The translations under genes and the position numbers were made by a program. This document shows, piece after piece, positions 18,611 through 29,823 of a stretch of 64,000 bases of DNA. Numbering within the stretch: the first letter of the stretch is position 1; each line of letters starts with the position of its first letter. The notes below the pieces were generated by a model, which made no database searches, was not told the DNA's origin, and saw only the letters and a program-made list of their open reading frames with translations. Origin of the DNA: Kluyvera sichuanensis (GTDB lineage: Bacteria > Pseudomonadota > Gammaproteobacteria > Enterobacterales > Enterobacteriaceae); contig NZ_JABBJF010000008.1 in NCBI RefSeq assembly GCF_014218705.1, positions 1 to 64,000 on the forward strand, read 5' to 3'.

Positions 18611-19158
18611 TGCGCGGGTTTTCGCTACTGGAAGTGCTCATTGCGATGGCGATTAGCAGCGTGTTGCTGCTGGGGGCTTCTCGCTTCCAGCCCGCGCTGC
18701 AGCGGGGAATATTCCTGCAAATGCGCCAGCAAACGCTGGAGGATGATCTCTGGCAGAGCGTCTATACGGTGGCAAAGCATCTTCAGCGCGCGGGCTACTG
18801 TAGTGGCGAAAGCTGCCAGGGAGAAGCGCTGCACATCGCGGATCAGGGGCAGTGTGTTATCGCCCGCTGGGATGGCAACAGCAACGGTATCTGGGAAACG
18901 TCGCCGACGGAGAACGCCGATAGCATTGGCTTTCGCCTGAATTCCGGCGTGCTGGAGACGCTGCGTGGGGCGAAAGCCTGTAGCGGCAGCGGCTGGGATA
19001 AGATGACCGACCCGGCGACGGCGACCGTTACAGCTTTTCAGGTATCGCGTCAGACCATCAGCGGGTTTCCGCCGGAACTGTTGATTAGCTTATCGGCCAC
19101 GGCGACGGGCGGAGTTGCCGCCAGCGCGCAGTATGGGGTGACGGGGTACAACCTGTGA
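18610..19158 (+). CDS. ppdB: Prepilin-type protein PpdB
   Basis: A 182-residue minor pseudopilin. The prepilin site is MRG^FSLLEVLIAMAIS. The ATG at 18610 is chosen because it lies 9 bp after the AAGGGGG ribosome site and overlaps the ppdA stop (TGATG); the ATG at 18604 would add two residues. Later segments (VAKHLQRAGYC, GWDKMTDP) match E. coli PpdB. It overlaps ygdB by 4 bp, so the set is translationally coupled. Confidence 0.92.
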   Translation: MRGFSLLEVLIAMAISSVLLLGASRFQPALQRGIFLQMRQQTLEDDLWQSVYTVAKHLQRAGYCSGESCQGEALHIADQGQCVIARWDGNSNGIWETSPTENADSIGFRLNSGVLETLRGAKACSGSGWDKMTDPATATVTAFQVSRQTISGFPPELLISLSATATGGVAASAQYGVTGYNL

Positions 19159-19559
19159 ATCGCCAGCGCGGGGTGTCGTCGCTGGCGATGGTGCTGATGC
19201 TGCTGGTTACCGGCAGCCTGATGCTGCAAGGGCTGAACCAGGCACTGCGGCAGCAGACTGCGAGCGTCAGTGCAGAAAGTCGGGCGCTTCAGCGTACCGC
19301 GGAGGTACATACGGCGTTGCAGTGGGGAAAAGGCCAGAACTGGATGGCAGAGGCCGGAGCGCAATGCCTGGTGTATGGAGGCATAACGCGGGTTTGCCTG
19401 CGGCTCTTTGATGACGGCACGCTGCTTCTGGTGGCCAAAAACGAGGCGTTCATGCTCTGGCAATCGGGAAGTTGGGCGGCGGGAAATATTCGGTTTTCCG
19501 CGCATGGCTGGAGCGATTTTTGCCCATTAAAGGAGGCGACGCGATGCCAGATTCCCTGA
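19155..19559 (+). CDS. ygdB: YgdB, small protein of the pseudopilin operon
   Basis: A 134-residue protein starting at GTG inside the ppdB stop (GTGA). It has a short basic leader and a hydrophobic N-terminal helix (VSSLAMVLMLLVTGSLMLQG) but no clear prepilin Gly-Phe-x-x-x-Glu site. This resembles the PilX/GspK-like partners found in minor pilin operons. Assignment is by position and operon, as in E. coli. The function is unproven. Confidence 0.85.
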   Translation: MNRQRGVSSLAMVLMLLVTGSLMLQGLNQALRQQTASVSAESRALQRTAEVHTALQWGKGQNWMAEAGAQCLVYGGITRVCLRLFDDGTLLLVAKNEAFMLWQSGSWAAGNIRFSAHGWSDFCPLKEATRCQIP

Positions 19560-19864
19560 AAATGCGAGGCTTTAGCTTGCCGGAAGTGGTGCTGGCGATG
19601 TTCCTGATGGTCAGCGTTGTCACGGCGCTCGGCGGCTATTATCGCGTGCTGGCAACCAGCAGTCTTGAGCTTAATCAGTACCGGCAGATGTGGCGCTATG
19701 CCTGGGGGCAAACGCAGCAGCAGGCACTGGTACTGCCTGTGGGCTGGGCGAGTCAGCGGGGACAGACATCGTCACAACGTTGTGTCAGCATCAATGCTAC
19801 TATTACCACCCCAATGGGTAAGCAGGGGCGCATGTCCCGCCTGCATTGCCCGGTCAGTCAGTAG
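19544..19864 (+). CDS. ppdC: Prepilin-type protein PpdC
   Basis: A 106-residue minor pseudopilin (E. coli 107) with the prepilin site RG^FSLPEVVLAMFLM. The ATG at 19544 follows a strong AGGAGG ribosome site by 7 bp and overlaps the end of ygdB by 16 bp; the longer reading from 19472 is not supported. The C-terminal MSRLHCP segment matches E. coli. recC begins 12 bp downstream. Confidence 0.92.
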   Translation: MPDSLKMRGFSLPEVVLAMFLMVSVVTALGGYYRVLATSSLELNQYRQMWRYAWGQTQQQALVLPVGWASQRGQTSSQRCVSINATITTPMGKQGRMSRLHCPVSQ

Positions 19865-19876
19865 TCAGGAGCGAAT

Positions 19877-22800
19877 ATGTTAAGGGTCTACCACTCCAAC
19901 CGTCTGGACGTGCTGGAAGCATTGATGGAGTTCATCGTTGAGCAGGACCGCCTGGCGGACCCTTTCGAGCCTGAAATGATCCTCGTACAAAGTACCGGGA
20001 TGGCGCAGTGGCTGCAGATGACGCTGTCCCAGCGCTTTGGCATTGCCGCGAATATCGACTTCCCGCTGCCCGCGAGCTTTATCTGGGACATGTTCACCCG
20101 CGTCCTGCCCGAAATCCCCGGCGAGAGCGCCTTTAACAAACAGAGCATGAGCTGGAAGCTGATGACCCTGCTGCCGGGCATGCTGGATGATGAAGCCTTT
20201 ACGCCGCTGCGCCACTATCTGACTGACGATGCCGACAAGCGCAAGCTGTTCCAGCTGGCCTCCCGCGTCGCTGACCTCTATGACCAATACCTGGTGTACC
20301 GCCCCCAATGGCTGACGGAGTGGGAAGCAGGACGGTTAGTCGACGGCGTGGGCGAGGCGCAGGTATGGCAAGCACCGCTGTGGAAAGCGCTGGTGGAGCA
20401 TACCGCCGCGCTGGGTCAGCCGCTGTGGCATCGTGCCAACCTCTATCAGCGTTTTATCGACACCCTGGAAAAGAGCAACGAGCCGCCCGCAGGCCTGCCG
20501 GCACGCGTCTTTATCTGTGGTATCTCCGCGTTGCCGCCAGTTTACCTGCACGCGCTACAGGCGCTGGGCAAACACGTCGATATCTACGTGCTGTTCACCA
20601 ACCCGTGCCGCTACTACTGGGGCGATATTAAAGACCCGGCGTTCCTGGCGCGGTTAATGGCGCGCCAGCGTCGCCACTACCGTGAACAGCGTGAACTACC
20701 GCTGTTCCAGGATGCCAGCCACGCGCCAGGGTTGTTTAACGACGATGGCGAACAGGACGTCGGTAACCCGATGTTAGCCTCCTGGGGCAAGCTAGGGCGT
20801 GATTATGTTTATCTGCTGGCGGAACTTGAGCGTTTTGAGGATCTAGATGCGTTTGTCGATATCGAACCCGACAACCTATTACACAACCTTCAGTACGACG
20901 TACTGGAGCTGAAAAACGCCGCCGTTGCCGGGCGTACCGCCGAAGAGTTTGCCCACAGCGGCAATAAGCGCCCGCTGGCGCGAGATGACCGCAGCCTCAC
21001 CGTCCACGTTTGCCATAGCCCGCAGCGCGAAGTTGAAGTGCTGCATGACCGCCTGCTGGCGATGCTGGAGGCCGACCCGACGCTGACGCCGCGCGACATT
21101 ATCGTCATGGTGGCGGATATCGACAGTTACAGTCCGTTCATTCAGGCCGTGTTTGGCAGCGCCACCGGTGAACGCTATCTGCCGTACGCTATTTCGGACC
21201 GTCGCGCCCGTCAGGCTCACCCGGCGATGCAGGCGTTTATCACTCTGTTGTCACTCCCTGATAGCCGCAATACCTGCGAAGACGTGCTGGCGCTGCTGGA
21301 TGTGCCTGTACTGGCGGCGCGGTTCAACATTGATGAGGCGGGCCTGCTTCATCTGCGTCAGTGGGTTAGCGAATCCGGCGTACGCTGGGGTATGGACGAC
21401 GATAACGTCCGCGAAATGGACCTGCCGGCTACCGGGCAGCATACCTGGCGCTTTGGCCTCACGCGTATGCTGCTGGGCTACGCGATGGAAAGCGAGCAGG
21501 GCGAATGGCAGGAGGTGCTGCCGTATGACGAGTCTAGCGGCCTGATTGCCGAACTGGTGGGGCATCTGGCCTCGCTGCTGATGCAGCTTAATCGCTGGCG
21601 GCAGGTGCTAACGCAGGCGCGTTCGCTGGAGGAATGGCTGCCGGTATGCCGTGAGATGCTGAACGACTTCTTCCTGCCGGATCAGGACACCGAAGCCGCT
21701 CTGGCGCTGATTGAGCAGCAGTGGCAGGCGATTATCGCCCAGGGCGTGCAGTCGCAGTACGCCGGTGAGGTGCCGCTGACGCTGCTGCGTGACGAACTGG
21801 CGCAGCGCCTCGATCAGGAACGCATCAGCCAGCGCTTCCTGGCAGGCCCAATTAACATTTGTACCCTGATGCCAATGCGCTCCATCCCGTTCAAAGTGGT
21901 GTGCCTGCTGGGCATGAACGACGGTATTTACCCACGCGCATTGGCGCCGCTCGGCTTTGACCTGATGAGCCAGAAACCGGTACGTGGCGACCGAAGCCGT
22001 CGCGACGATGACCGCTATCTGTTCCTTGAAGCAATGATGTCGGCGGAGAAAGCGCTCTATATCAGCTATATCGGCCGTTCCATTCAGGATAACAGCGAAC
22101 GCTACCCGTCGGTGCTGGTACAGGAACTGATGGACTATATCGGCCAGAGCCACTGCCTGGAGGGCGATGAAGCGCTCAACTGTGACGAAAGCGAGCAGCG
22201 CGTGAAGCGTCACGTGATGCATCTGCACCCGCGCATGCCGTTTGATGCCGACAACTACAAAGCCGGTGAGCAGCAAAGCTATGCCCAGGAGTGGCTGGCG
22301 GCGGCAAGCCAGCAGGGCGAAGCGCATTCCGACTTTATCCAGCCGCTGGAACCACTCGCATTGACCACGCTGCCGCTCGAACAACTTCAGCGCTTCTGGG
22401 CGCACCCGGTGCGCGCCTTTTTCCAGATGCGCCTGCAGGTTAATTTCCGTAATGAAGAGAGCGATATTCCCGATACCGAGCCGTTCACCCTGGAAGGGCT
22501 GACGCGCTACCAGCTCAACCAGCAGCTGCTGAATTCTCTGATAGAGCAACAGGATGCCAGCATGATGTACCGCCGCTATCGTGCCGCCGGTGAACTGCCT
22601 TACGGCCCGTTCGGTGAGATTGCCTGGGAAGCGCAGCACCAGGAGATGAGCGCGCTGGCGAGCCGGGTGATTGAGTATCGTCGTAGCGGGCAGAGTATGG
22701 AGATCGATCTCGACTGCGACGGGGTGAATATCACCGGCTGGCTGCCGCAGGTTCAGGAAAATGGCCTGCTGCGATGGCGGCCTTCGCTGCTCAGCGTTTC

Positions 22801-23248
22801 ACAGGGGATGCAACTTTGGCTGGAACACCTTGTCTACTGTGCAAGTGGTGGTACGGGCGAAAGCCGCCTGCTGCTGCGCAAAGACGGGGAGTGGTGCTTC
22901 CCGCCGCTGGCGGCCGAGGAGGCCAAAGCCTATCTGTCACAGCTGATTGCAGGTTATCGTGAGGGGATGTGTCAGCCGTTGCTGTTCCTGCCGGAGAGCG
23001 GCGGCGCATGGATAAAAGCCTGTTACGATGCCGAAAATGATGCCATCTTAGAAGACGAAGACTCGCTGCAGAAAGCGCGCAGCAAGTTTTTACAGGCTTA
23101 CGAAGGCAACATGGTGGTGAGCGGCGAAGGGGCCGACGTCTGGTATCAGCGTTTATGGCGTACCCTGGAACCTGCGCAGTATGAAGCGATTATCGCGCGG
23201 ACGACACCGTATCTGCTGCCCGTATTCCGTTTCAACCAGTCATCGTGA
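19877..23248 (+). CDS. recC: Exodeoxyribonuclease V subunit gamma, RecC
   Basis: A 1123-residue subunit of RecBCD (E. coli 1122). RecC splits the duplex and recognises Chi in the 3' strand; it has a helicase-like fold without a working ATP site. The N terminus MLRVYHSNRLDVLEALMEFI and the segment MVQSTGMAQWLQM-like region near residue 35 are typical. The ribosome site AGGAG lies 8 bp upstream. It follows the pseudopilin genes closely, while recB and recD come after ptrA, as in E. coli. Confidence 0.97.
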   Translation: MLRVYHSNRLDVLEALMEFIVEQDRLADPFEPEMILVQSTGMAQWLQMTLSQRFGIAANIDFPLPASFIWDMFTRVLPEIPGESAFNKQSMSWKLMTLLPGMLDDEAFTPLRHYLTDDADKRKLFQLASRVADLYDQYLVYRPQWLTEWEAGRLVDGVGEAQVWQAPLWKALVEHTAALGQPLWHRANLYQRFIDTLEKSNEPPAGLPARVFICGISALPPVYLHALQALGKHVDIYVLFTNPCRYYWGDIKDPAFLARLMARQRRHYREQRELPLFQDASHAPGLFNDDGEQDVGNPMLASWGKLGRDYVYLLAELERFEDLDAFVDIEPDNLLHNLQYDVLELKNAAVAGRTAEEFAHSGNKRPLARDDRSLTVHVCHSPQREVEVLHDRLLAMLEADPTLTPRDIIVMVADIDSYSPFIQAVFGSATGERYLPYAISDRRARQAHPAMQAFITLLSLPDSRNTCEDVLALLDVPVLAARFNIDEAGLLHLRQWVSESGVRWGMDDDNVREMDLPATGQHTWRFGLTRMLLGYAMESEQGEWQEVLPYDESSGLIAELVGHLASLLMQLNRWRQVLTQARSLEEWLPVCREMLNDFFLPDQDTEAALALIEQQWQAIIAQGVQSQYAGEVPLTLLRDELAQRLDQERISQRFLAGPINICTLMPMRSIPFKVVCLLGMNDGIYPRALAPLGFDLMSQKPVRGDRSRRDDDRYLFLEAMMSAEKALYISYIGRSIQDNSERYPSVLVQELMDYIGQSHCLEGDEALNCDESEQRVKRHVMHLHPRMPFDADNYKAGEQQSYAQEWLAAASQQGEAHSDFIQPLEPLALTTLPLEQLQRFWAHPVRAFFQMRLQVNFRNEESDIPDTEPFTLEGLTRYQLNQQLLNSLIEQQDASMMYRRYRAAGELPYGPFGEIAWEAQHQEMSALASRVIEYRRSGQSMEIDLDCDGVNITGWLPQVQENGLLRWRPSLLSVSQGMQLWLEHLVYCASGGTGESRLLLRKDGEWCFPPLAAEEAKAYLSQLIAGYREGMCQPLLFLPESGGAWIKACYDAENDAILEDEDSLQKARSKFLQAYEGNMVVSGEGADVWYQRLWRTLEPAQYEAIIARTTPYLLPVFRFNQSS

Positions 23249-23401
23249 CTGTATAAAAATTGCGCAAGTTAATCGGTTCATTTACTATGCGCACAAGTCA
23301 CGGACTGATGAGTGGCAGCAGACGAAGCGGTAAGCTGAGGCTGAAACTGCCCACAAGAGCATGCTGATTTTTGAAGTATCTGTTAATGGTGAGGTCCGTG
23401 A

Positions 23402-26287
23402 ATGCCCCGCAGTATCTGGTTGAGTATTGTTGTTTTCGTCACCGCCTTTTGGGCGACCGTAGGTCAGGCAGAAACCGGATGGCAACCGATTCAGGAAACC
23501 ATCCGCAAAAGCGAAAAAGACACCCGTCAGTATCAAGCGATTACGCTCGACAACAAGATGGTCGTCCTGCTGGTTTCCGATCCGCAGGCGGTGAAATCGC
23601 TGTCGGCGCTGGTGGTGCCCGTCGGCTCGCTGGAAGATCCTGACTCGCATCCGGGCCTTGCACATTTCCTCGAACACATGACGCTGATGGGCTCGAAAAA
23701 CTACCCGCAGCCTGACAACCTCGCTGAATTCTTAAAAATGCACGGCGGCAGCCACAACGCCAGTACCGCGCCGTATCGCACCGCGTTCTATCTGGAAGTG
23801 GAAAACGATGCGCTGCAGGGGGCGGTAGACCGCCTGGCGGACGCCATTGCTGCACCACTGCTGGAAAAGAAATACGCCGACCGCGAGCGTAACGCTGTCA
23901 ATGCTGAGTTGACTATGGCGCGTACTCGCGACGGTATGCGCATGGCGCAGGTGAGTGCTGAAACCATCAACCCGGCTCACCCCGGCGCGCGCTTCTCTGG
24001 CGGTAACCTCGAAACGCTGAGCGACAAGCCCGACAGCCCGGTGTATGAAGCGCTACTGGCGTTTCGCAATAAGTACTACTCCGCGAACCTGATGAAGGCG
24101 GTCATTTACAGCAACAAACCGCTGCCTGAGCTGGCGCAGATTGCGGCGCAAACCTACGGCCGTGTGCCGAACAAATCTATCGAACGCCCGGAAATCACCG
24201 TCCCGGTGGTCACCGATGCGCAGAAAGGCATCATCATTCACTACGTGCCAGCGCTGCCGCGTAAAGTGCTGCGCGTGGAATTCCGCATCGATAACAACTC
24301 CGCGCAGTTCCGCAGCAAAACCGACGAGCTGATCACCTATCTTATCGGCAACCGCACGCCGGGCACCTTGTCCGACTGGCTGCAAAAGCAGGGGCTGGTA
24401 GAGGGCATTCGCGCAGACTCCGATCCGGTGGTGAACGGCAACAGTGGCGTGCTGGCGATTTCCGCCACCTTAACCGATAAAGGACTGGCGCACCGCGATG
24501 AAGTGGTCGCCGCTATCTTTAGCTATCTTGATACGCTGCGCCAGAAAGGCATCGACAAAAGCGACTTTGACGAGCTGGCGCATGTGCTGAACCTCGATTT
24601 CCGCTACCCGTCCATCACCCGTGATATGGGCTACGTCGAATGGCTGGCGGACACCATGATTCGTGTGCCGGTCGCGCATACCCTCGATGCGGTGAACATT
24701 GCCGACCAGTACGACCCGCAGGCAGTAAAAGACCGTCTGGCGATGATGACGCCACAGAACGCGCGCATCTGGTATATCAGCCCGAACGAGCCGCATAACA
24801 AGACCGCTTACTTTGTTGATGCGCCGTATCAGGTGGATAAAATTAGCGCGGACACCTTCGCCAAATGGCAGAAGGCTTCTAACGGCATTACGCTGAATCT
24901 GCCGCAGCTCAACCCGTACATTCCGGACGACTTCACGCTGATTAAAAGCGAGAAAAAGTACACGCATCCGGAGCTGATTGTTGATGAGCAAAACCTGCGT
25001 CTGGTCTATATGCCGAGCCGCTATTTTGCCAGCGAACCGAAGGCTGATATCACGCTGATTCTGCGTAACCCGAAAGCGATGGATAGCGCCCGTAACCAGG
25101 TGATGTTTGCGCTGAATGACTACCTGGCCGGTATTGCGCTTGACCAGTTGAGCAACCAGGCTGCCGTCGGCGGGATCAGCTTCTCAACCGGTGCTAATAA
25201 CGGCTTGATGCTCAACGCTAACGGCTACACCCAGCGTCTGCCGCAGCTGTTTGACGCCCTGCTGCAGGGCTATTTCAGCTACACGCCAACCGAAGAGCAA
25301 CTGGAACAGGCGAAATCCTGGTACCTGCAGATGATGGACTCTGCCGATAAAGGCAAAGCCTACGAACAAGCGATTATGCCGGTGCAGATGGTATCGCAGG
25401 TGCCTTATTTCCAGCGCGAAGACCGCAAAGCGCTGCTGCCGTCAATTACGCTCAAAGAGGTGATGGACTACCGCGATCGGCTGAAAGCCGGGGCACGTCC
25501 AGAGTTTATGGTGATTGGCAACCTGAGCGCTGACCAGTCTACAACCCTTGCGCGCAGCATTCAGACCCAGCTTGGCGCCAACGGCAGCGAATGGTGTCGT
25601 AACAAAGATGTGCTGGTCGATAAACAGCAAAACGTCATCTTTGAGAAAGCCGGTGCCAGCACCGACTCAGCGCTGGCCGCGGTGTTTGTGCCGCCAAACG
25701 TCGATGAGTTCTCAAGCTCGGCGGCGAGTGCCATGCTGGCGCAAATCGTCCAGCCGTGGTTCTACACACAGCTGCGCACCGAAGAACAGTTAGGCTACGC
25801 CGTCTTTGCCTTCTCGATGAACGTCGGCCGCCAGTGGGGGATGGGGTTCCTGCTGCAAAGTAACGACAAGCAGCCGTCGTTCCTGTGGGAGCGCTTCAAA
25901 GCCTTCTTCCCGACCGCCGAGCAGAAACTGCGCGCGATGAAGCCGGAAGAGTTTGCCCAGATCCAGCAGTCGGTGGTGGCAGACATGCTGCAGGCACCGC
26001 AAACCTTGAGCGATGAAGCCTCGCAGCTGAGCAAAGATTTCGATCGCGGTAATATGGCCTTTGATTCACGTGCTAAAGTAGTGGCCCAGATTAAGCTGTT
26101 AACGCCGCAAAAACTGGCCGACTTTTTCCACCAGACCGTGGTTGCTCCACAGGGCATGACGGTGCTGTCTCAGGTCTCCGGTAGCCAGAATGGTAAAACC
26201 GACTACGCGCACCCTGAAGGCTGGAAAGTGTGGCAGAGCATTACTGAGTTGCAGCAAACCTTACCCTTACGACGAGAAGACGAATGA
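23402..26287 (+). CDS. ptrA: Protease III (pitrilysin), PtrA
   Basis: A 961-residue periplasmic zinc metalloprotease of family M16 that degrades small polypeptides. A signal peptide is visible at residues 1-23 ending VGQA. The inverted zinc motif HXXEH is H88-FLE-H92 with E91 as catalytic base. E. coli Ptr has 962 residues. Its last codons overlap recB by 4 bp (ATGA), so ptrA sits within the recBCD transcription unit, a conserved but functionally unexplained arrangement. The 153-bp gap before it may hold its own promoter. Confidence 0.97.
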   Translation: MPRSIWLSIVVFVTAFWATVGQAETGWQPIQETIRKSEKDTRQYQAITLDNKMVVLLVSDPQAVKSLSALVVPVGSLEDPDSHPGLAHFLEHMTLMGSKNYPQPDNLAEFLKMHGGSHNASTAPYRTAFYLEVENDALQGAVDRLADAIAAPLLEKKYADRERNAVNAELTMARTRDGMRMAQVSAETINPAHPGARFSGGNLETLSDKPDSPVYEALLAFRNKYYSANLMKAVIYSNKPLPELAQIAAQTYGRVPNKSIERPEITVPVVTDAQKGIIIHYVPALPRKVLRVEFRIDNNSAQFRSKTDELITYLIGNRTPGTLSDWLQKQGLVEGIRADSDPVVNGNSGVLAISATLTDKGLAHRDEVVAAIFSYLDTLRQKGIDKSDFDELAHVLNLDFRYPSITRDMGYVEWLADTMIRVPVAHTLDAVNIADQYDPQAVKDRLAMMTPQNARIWYISPNEPHNKTAYFVDAPYQVDKISADTFAKWQKASNGITLNLPQLNPYIPDDFTLIKSEKKYTHPELIVDEQNLRLVYMPSRYFASEPKADITLILRNPKAMDSARNQVMFALNDYLAGIALDQLSNQAAVGGISFSTGANNGLMLNANGYTQRLPQLFDALLQGYFSYTPTEEQLEQAKSWYLQMMDSADKGKAYEQAIMPVQMVSQVPYFQREDRKALLPSITLKEVMDYRDRLKAGARPEFMVIGNLSADQSTTLARSIQTQLGANGSEWCRNKDVLVDKQQNVIFEKAGASTDSALAAVFVPPNVDEFSSSAASAMLAQIVQPWFYTQLRTEEQLGYAVFAFSMNVGRQWGMGFLLQSNDKQPSFLWERFKAFFPTAEQKLRAMKPEEFAQIQQSVVADMLQAPQTLSDEASQLSKDFDRGNMAFDSRAKVVAQIKLLTPQKLADFFHQTVVAPQGMTVLSQVSGSQNGKTDYAHPEGWKVWQSITELQQTLPLRREDE

Positions 26288-29200
26288 CCGAAACCGCCGA
26301 GTCCCTTGATCCCCTGCGCTTACCCCTTATCGGCGAGCGCCTGATTGAAGCCTCTGCGGGCACCGGAAAAACCTTCACCATTGCCGCACTCTACCTGCGG
26401 CTTTTGCTGGGGCTGGGCGGCGAAGCCGCCTTTCCTCGGCCCGTCAACGTCGAAGAATTGCTGGTGGTGACCTTCACCGAGGCCGCCACCGAAGAGCTGC
26501 GCGGGCGTATTCGTAGCAACATTCACGAACTGCGCGTCGCCTGTCTGCGTAACGCCACCGACAACCCACTCTATGCCAGCCTGCTGGCGGAAATTGACGA
26601 CCTTCAGCAGGCGGCCAACGTGCTGCTGCTGGCGGAGCGCCAGATGGACGATGCCGCCGTCTTTACCATCCACGGCTTCTGTCAGCGCATGCTGAGCCTC
26701 AACGCCTTTGAGTCCGGCATGCTGTTTGAGCAGCAGCTGATTGAAGACGAATCCCAGCTCCGCTACCAGGCCTGCGCCGACTTCTGGCGACGCCACTGTT
26801 ACCCGCTCAATCGCGAAATTGCACAGGTGATTGTCGAGTCGTGGAAAGGGCCGCAGGACTTACTTAAATCCATCGACCGCTACCTGCAGGGTGAAGCGCC
26901 GGAGCTTAAAATACCGCTCGGCGACGCCGAAACGTTAGCGTCACGTCACCAGAAGATCCTCGCACAAATCGCCGAGATCAAACGTCACTGGCTGGCGAGC
27001 GTGGGCGAGCTGGATGCGCTGCTGGAAAATTCCGGCATCGACCGGCGTAAGTTCAACCGCGGCAATCAGGGTAAGTGGATCGACAAGATCAGCACCTGGG
27101 CGCAGGAAGAGAGTAAAAACTACCAGTTGCCCGACGCGCTGGAAAAATTCAGTCAGGCGTTCCTCGCCGAGCGCACCAAAGCGGGCGGTGAAGTCCCTAC
27201 TCATCCGCTGTTCAGCGCCATTGAGAATTTATTGTCTACGCCGCTGACGCTTAACGATCTGGTGATCGCTCAGGCGATGAAAGAGATCCGTGAAGCGGTT
27301 GCCCGCGAAAAACGCCGACGCGGCGAGCTGGGCTTTGACGATATGCTCAGCCGCCTTGATGAAGCGCTGGAGAGCGACAGCGGCGACGCGCTGGCTGCCG
27401 CTATTCGTCAGCGATTCCCGGTGGCGATGATCGATGAATTCCAGGATACCGACCCGCAGCAGTACCGCATCTTCCGCCGTATCTGGCGGCAGCAACCGGA
27501 CACCGCACTACTGCTTATCGGTGACCCGAAGCAGGCGATTTACGCCTTCCGCGGCGCGGATATTTTTACTTATATGCGCGCGCGCAGCGATGTAGCGGCT
27601 CACTATACCCTCGACACCAACTGGCGCTCCGCGCCGGGCATGGTTGAGAGCGTCAACCGCCTGTTCGGGTTGGTTGATAACCCCTTTATGTTCCGCGACA
27701 TCCCGTTCCTGCCGGTAAAATCCGCACCCAAAAACGCCTCACTACGCTTCGAAGTTGACGGCGAAAACCAGCCGGCGATGAACCTGTGGCTGATGCCCGG
27801 CGAAGGCATCAGCGCGGGGGATTATCAGAACTTTATGGCTCAGCAGTGCGCGGCGCAAATTCGCGACTGGCTGACCGGCGGCCAGCAGGGGAGCGCGCTG
27901 CTGTGGCGGGGCGATAACGCTCGCCCGGTACAGGCGTCGGATATCACCGTGCTGGTGCGTAACCGCCAGGAAGCGTCGTTAATCCGTGATGCCCTGAACG
28001 CGCTGGCGATCCCGTCGGTCTACCTCTCCAACCGCGACAGCGTGTTTGAAACCCCGGAAGCGCAGGAACTGCTGTGGGTGCTTCAGGCGGTGCTGACGCC
28101 TGAACGGGAAAATACGCTGCGCAGCGCGCTGGCAACGGCGATGTTTGGCCTGAACGCGCAGGATATTGAACGGCTGAATCAGGACGAAAACGCTTGGGAT
28201 GCGCTGGTGGAAGAGTTTAGCGACTACCGTCTTATCTGGCAGCGGCGCGGCGTGATGCCGATGATTCGCGCCCTGATGAGCGCGCGGTCAATGGCAGAAA
28301 ACCTGCTGGCGACCCACGGCGGCGAGCGGCGCTTAACCGATATTCTGCACTTGAGCGAGCTGCTACAGGAAGCGGCCACCCAGCTTGAAAGCGAGCATGC
28401 GCTGGTGCGCTGGCTGAACCAGCAGGTTGCCGAACCGGACACCAATGCCTCCAGTCAGCAGATGCGTCTGGAGAGCGATAAACACCTGGTGCAGATAGTC
28501 ACCATTCACAAGTCAAAAGGGCTGGAGTACCCGCTGGTCTGGCTGCCGTTTATCGCCCGTTTCCGCAAAGAGAAACAGGCGTTTTACCACGACCGCGAAT
28601 CCTTCAAAGCGGTGCTGGATCTTAACGAAAGCGACGAGAGCCTGGAGCTAGCGGAGGCTGAGCGTCTGGCGGAAGACCTGCGCCTGCTGTATGTGGCCTT
28701 AACGCGCGCCATCTGGCATTGCAGTCTGGGTATTGCCCCGCTAACGTCCCGGCGCAGCGATAAACCAACCGACACGGAATTACACCACAGCGCGCCGGGA
28801 AGGCTGCTGCAAAAAGGCGAAGTACTGGACGCCTCCGGGCTGCACGCCTGCCTGCAGGCCGTATGTGACGAACATATCTCTCTGACGCTGGCAACCGCGA
28901 CGGACGACGCTCGCTGGCAGGCGACCCAACCCGAGATGCCGGAGCTGGCGGCGCGTCAGGTGCTACGCCGCGTGGTTGATGACTGGCGTGTTACCAGCTA
29001 CTCCGGTTTACAGCAGCGCGGGCATAGCGTGGCGCAAGACCTGCTGCCACGTATCGATATTGACGCCTCGGGTACCGTGGACTCCCCAACTGAGCCGGAG
29101 ATGACGCCACACCACTTCCCGCGCGGCGCCTCACCGGGAACCTTCCTGCATAGCCTGTTTGAAGACCTCGACTTTACCCAGCCGGTGTCGCCGGAATGGA

Positions 29201-29823
29201 TGCGTGAAAAGCTACAAAACAACGGCTTTGATGAAGCGTGGGAGCCGGTGCTGACCCGCTGGATAACCCAGGTGCTGGACGCGCCGCTGGCGGATATCGG
29301 CATTGCGCTTAACCAGCTTAGCGAGCGGCAAAAACAGGTGGAGATGGAGTTTTATCTGCCCATTAGCCAAACGCTGGACGCGCGTGCGCTGGATGCGGTG
29401 ACTCGCCGCTATGACCCGCTGTCGGCGGGCTGCTCAGAGCTGGATTTCCGCCAGGTGCGCGGCATGCTGAAGGGCTTTATCGACCTTGTGTTCCGCCACG
29501 ACGGTCGCTACTACCTGCTGGATTACAAGTCCAACTGGCTTGGCGAAAACGGCGAAGCCTATACCCAAGAGGCGATGGCGCAAGCAATGCAGTCTCACCG
29601 CTATGACTTGCAGTATCAGCTCTACAGCCTGGCGCTGCACCGCTACCTGCGCCATCGCATGGCCGACTATGACTATGATCGTCATTTCGGCGGCGTGATT
29701 TATCTGTTCCTGCGCGGCGTGGACGGCGAGGCAGGGCAGCAGGGAATATTTACCACTCGGCCCGACCCGGCGCTGATAACGGCAATGGACGCGTTGTTTG
29801 CCGGAGAGGAGAGCAACGTATGA
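26284..29823 (+). CDS. recB: Exodeoxyribonuclease V subunit beta, RecB
   Basis: An 1179-residue 3'-5' helicase and nuclease of RecBCD. The Walker A motif is EASAGTGKT with K29. UvrD-type helicase motifs follow ([37 protein letters not shown]). The C-terminal nuclease domain has LLDYKSNW near residue 1080, the Mg-binding Asp and catalytic Lys that cut DNA and that load RecA after Chi. Length matches E. coli (1180). It overlaps both ptrA and recD by 4 bp. Confidence 0.98.
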   Translation: MTETAESLDPLRLPLIGERLIEASAGTGKTFTIAALYLRLLLGLGGEAAFPRPVNVEELLVVTFTEAATEELRGRIRSNIHELRVACLRNATDNPLYASLLAEIDDLQQAANVLLLAERQMDDAAVFTIHGFCQRMLSLNAFESGMLFEQQLIEDESQLRYQACADFWRRHCYPLNREIAQVIVESWKGPQDLLKSIDRYLQGEAPELKIPLGDAETLASRHQKILAQIAEIKRHWLASVGELDALLENSGIDRRKFNRGNQGKWIDKISTWAQEESKNYQLPDALEKFSQAFLAERTKAGGEVPTHPLFSAIENLLSTPLTLNDLVIAQAMKEIREAVAREKRRRGELGFDDMLSRLDEALESDSGDALAAAIRQRFPVAMIDEFQDTDPQQYRIFRRIWRQQPDTALLLIGDPKQAIYAFRGADIFTYMRARSDVAAHYTLDTNWRSAPGMVESVNRLFGLVDNPFMFRDIPFLPVKSAPKNASLRFEVDGENQPAMNLWLMPGEGISAGDYQNFMAQQCAAQIRDWLTGGQQGSALLWRGDNARPVQASDITVLVRNRQEASLIRDALNALAIPSVYLSNRDSVFETPEAQELLWVLQAVLTPERENTLRSALATAMFGLNAQDIERLNQDENAWDALVEEFSDYRLIWQRRGVMPMIRALMSARSMAENLLATHGGERRLTDILHLSELLQEAATQLESEHALVRWLNQQVAEPDTNASSQQMRLESDKHLVQIVTIHKSKGLEYPLVWLPFIARFRKEKQAFYHDRESFKAVLDLNESDESLELAEAERLAEDLRLLYVALTRAIWHCSLGIAPLTSRRSDKPTDTELHHSAPGRLLQKGEVLDASGLHACLQAVCDEHISLTLATATDDARWQATQPEMPELAARQVLRRVVDDWRVTSYSGLQQRGHSVAQDLLPRIDIDASGTVDSPTEPEMTPHHFPRGASPGTFLHSLFEDLDFTQPVSPEWMREKLQNNGFDEAWEPVLTRWITQVLDAPLADIGIALNQLSERQKQVEMEFYLPISQTLDARALDAVTRRYDPLSAGCSELDFRQVRGMLKGFIDLVFRHDGRYYLLDYKSNWLGENGEAYTQEAMAQAMQSHRYDLQYQLYSLALHRYLRHRMADYDYDRHFGGVIYLFLRGVDGEAGQQGIFTTRPDPALITAMDALFAGEESNV

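Noticed and set aside
21608-22639. 343-codon minus-strand frame inside recC
   Set aside because: Antisense to the conserved RecC coding sequence, no ribosome site, and composition like other shadow frames.
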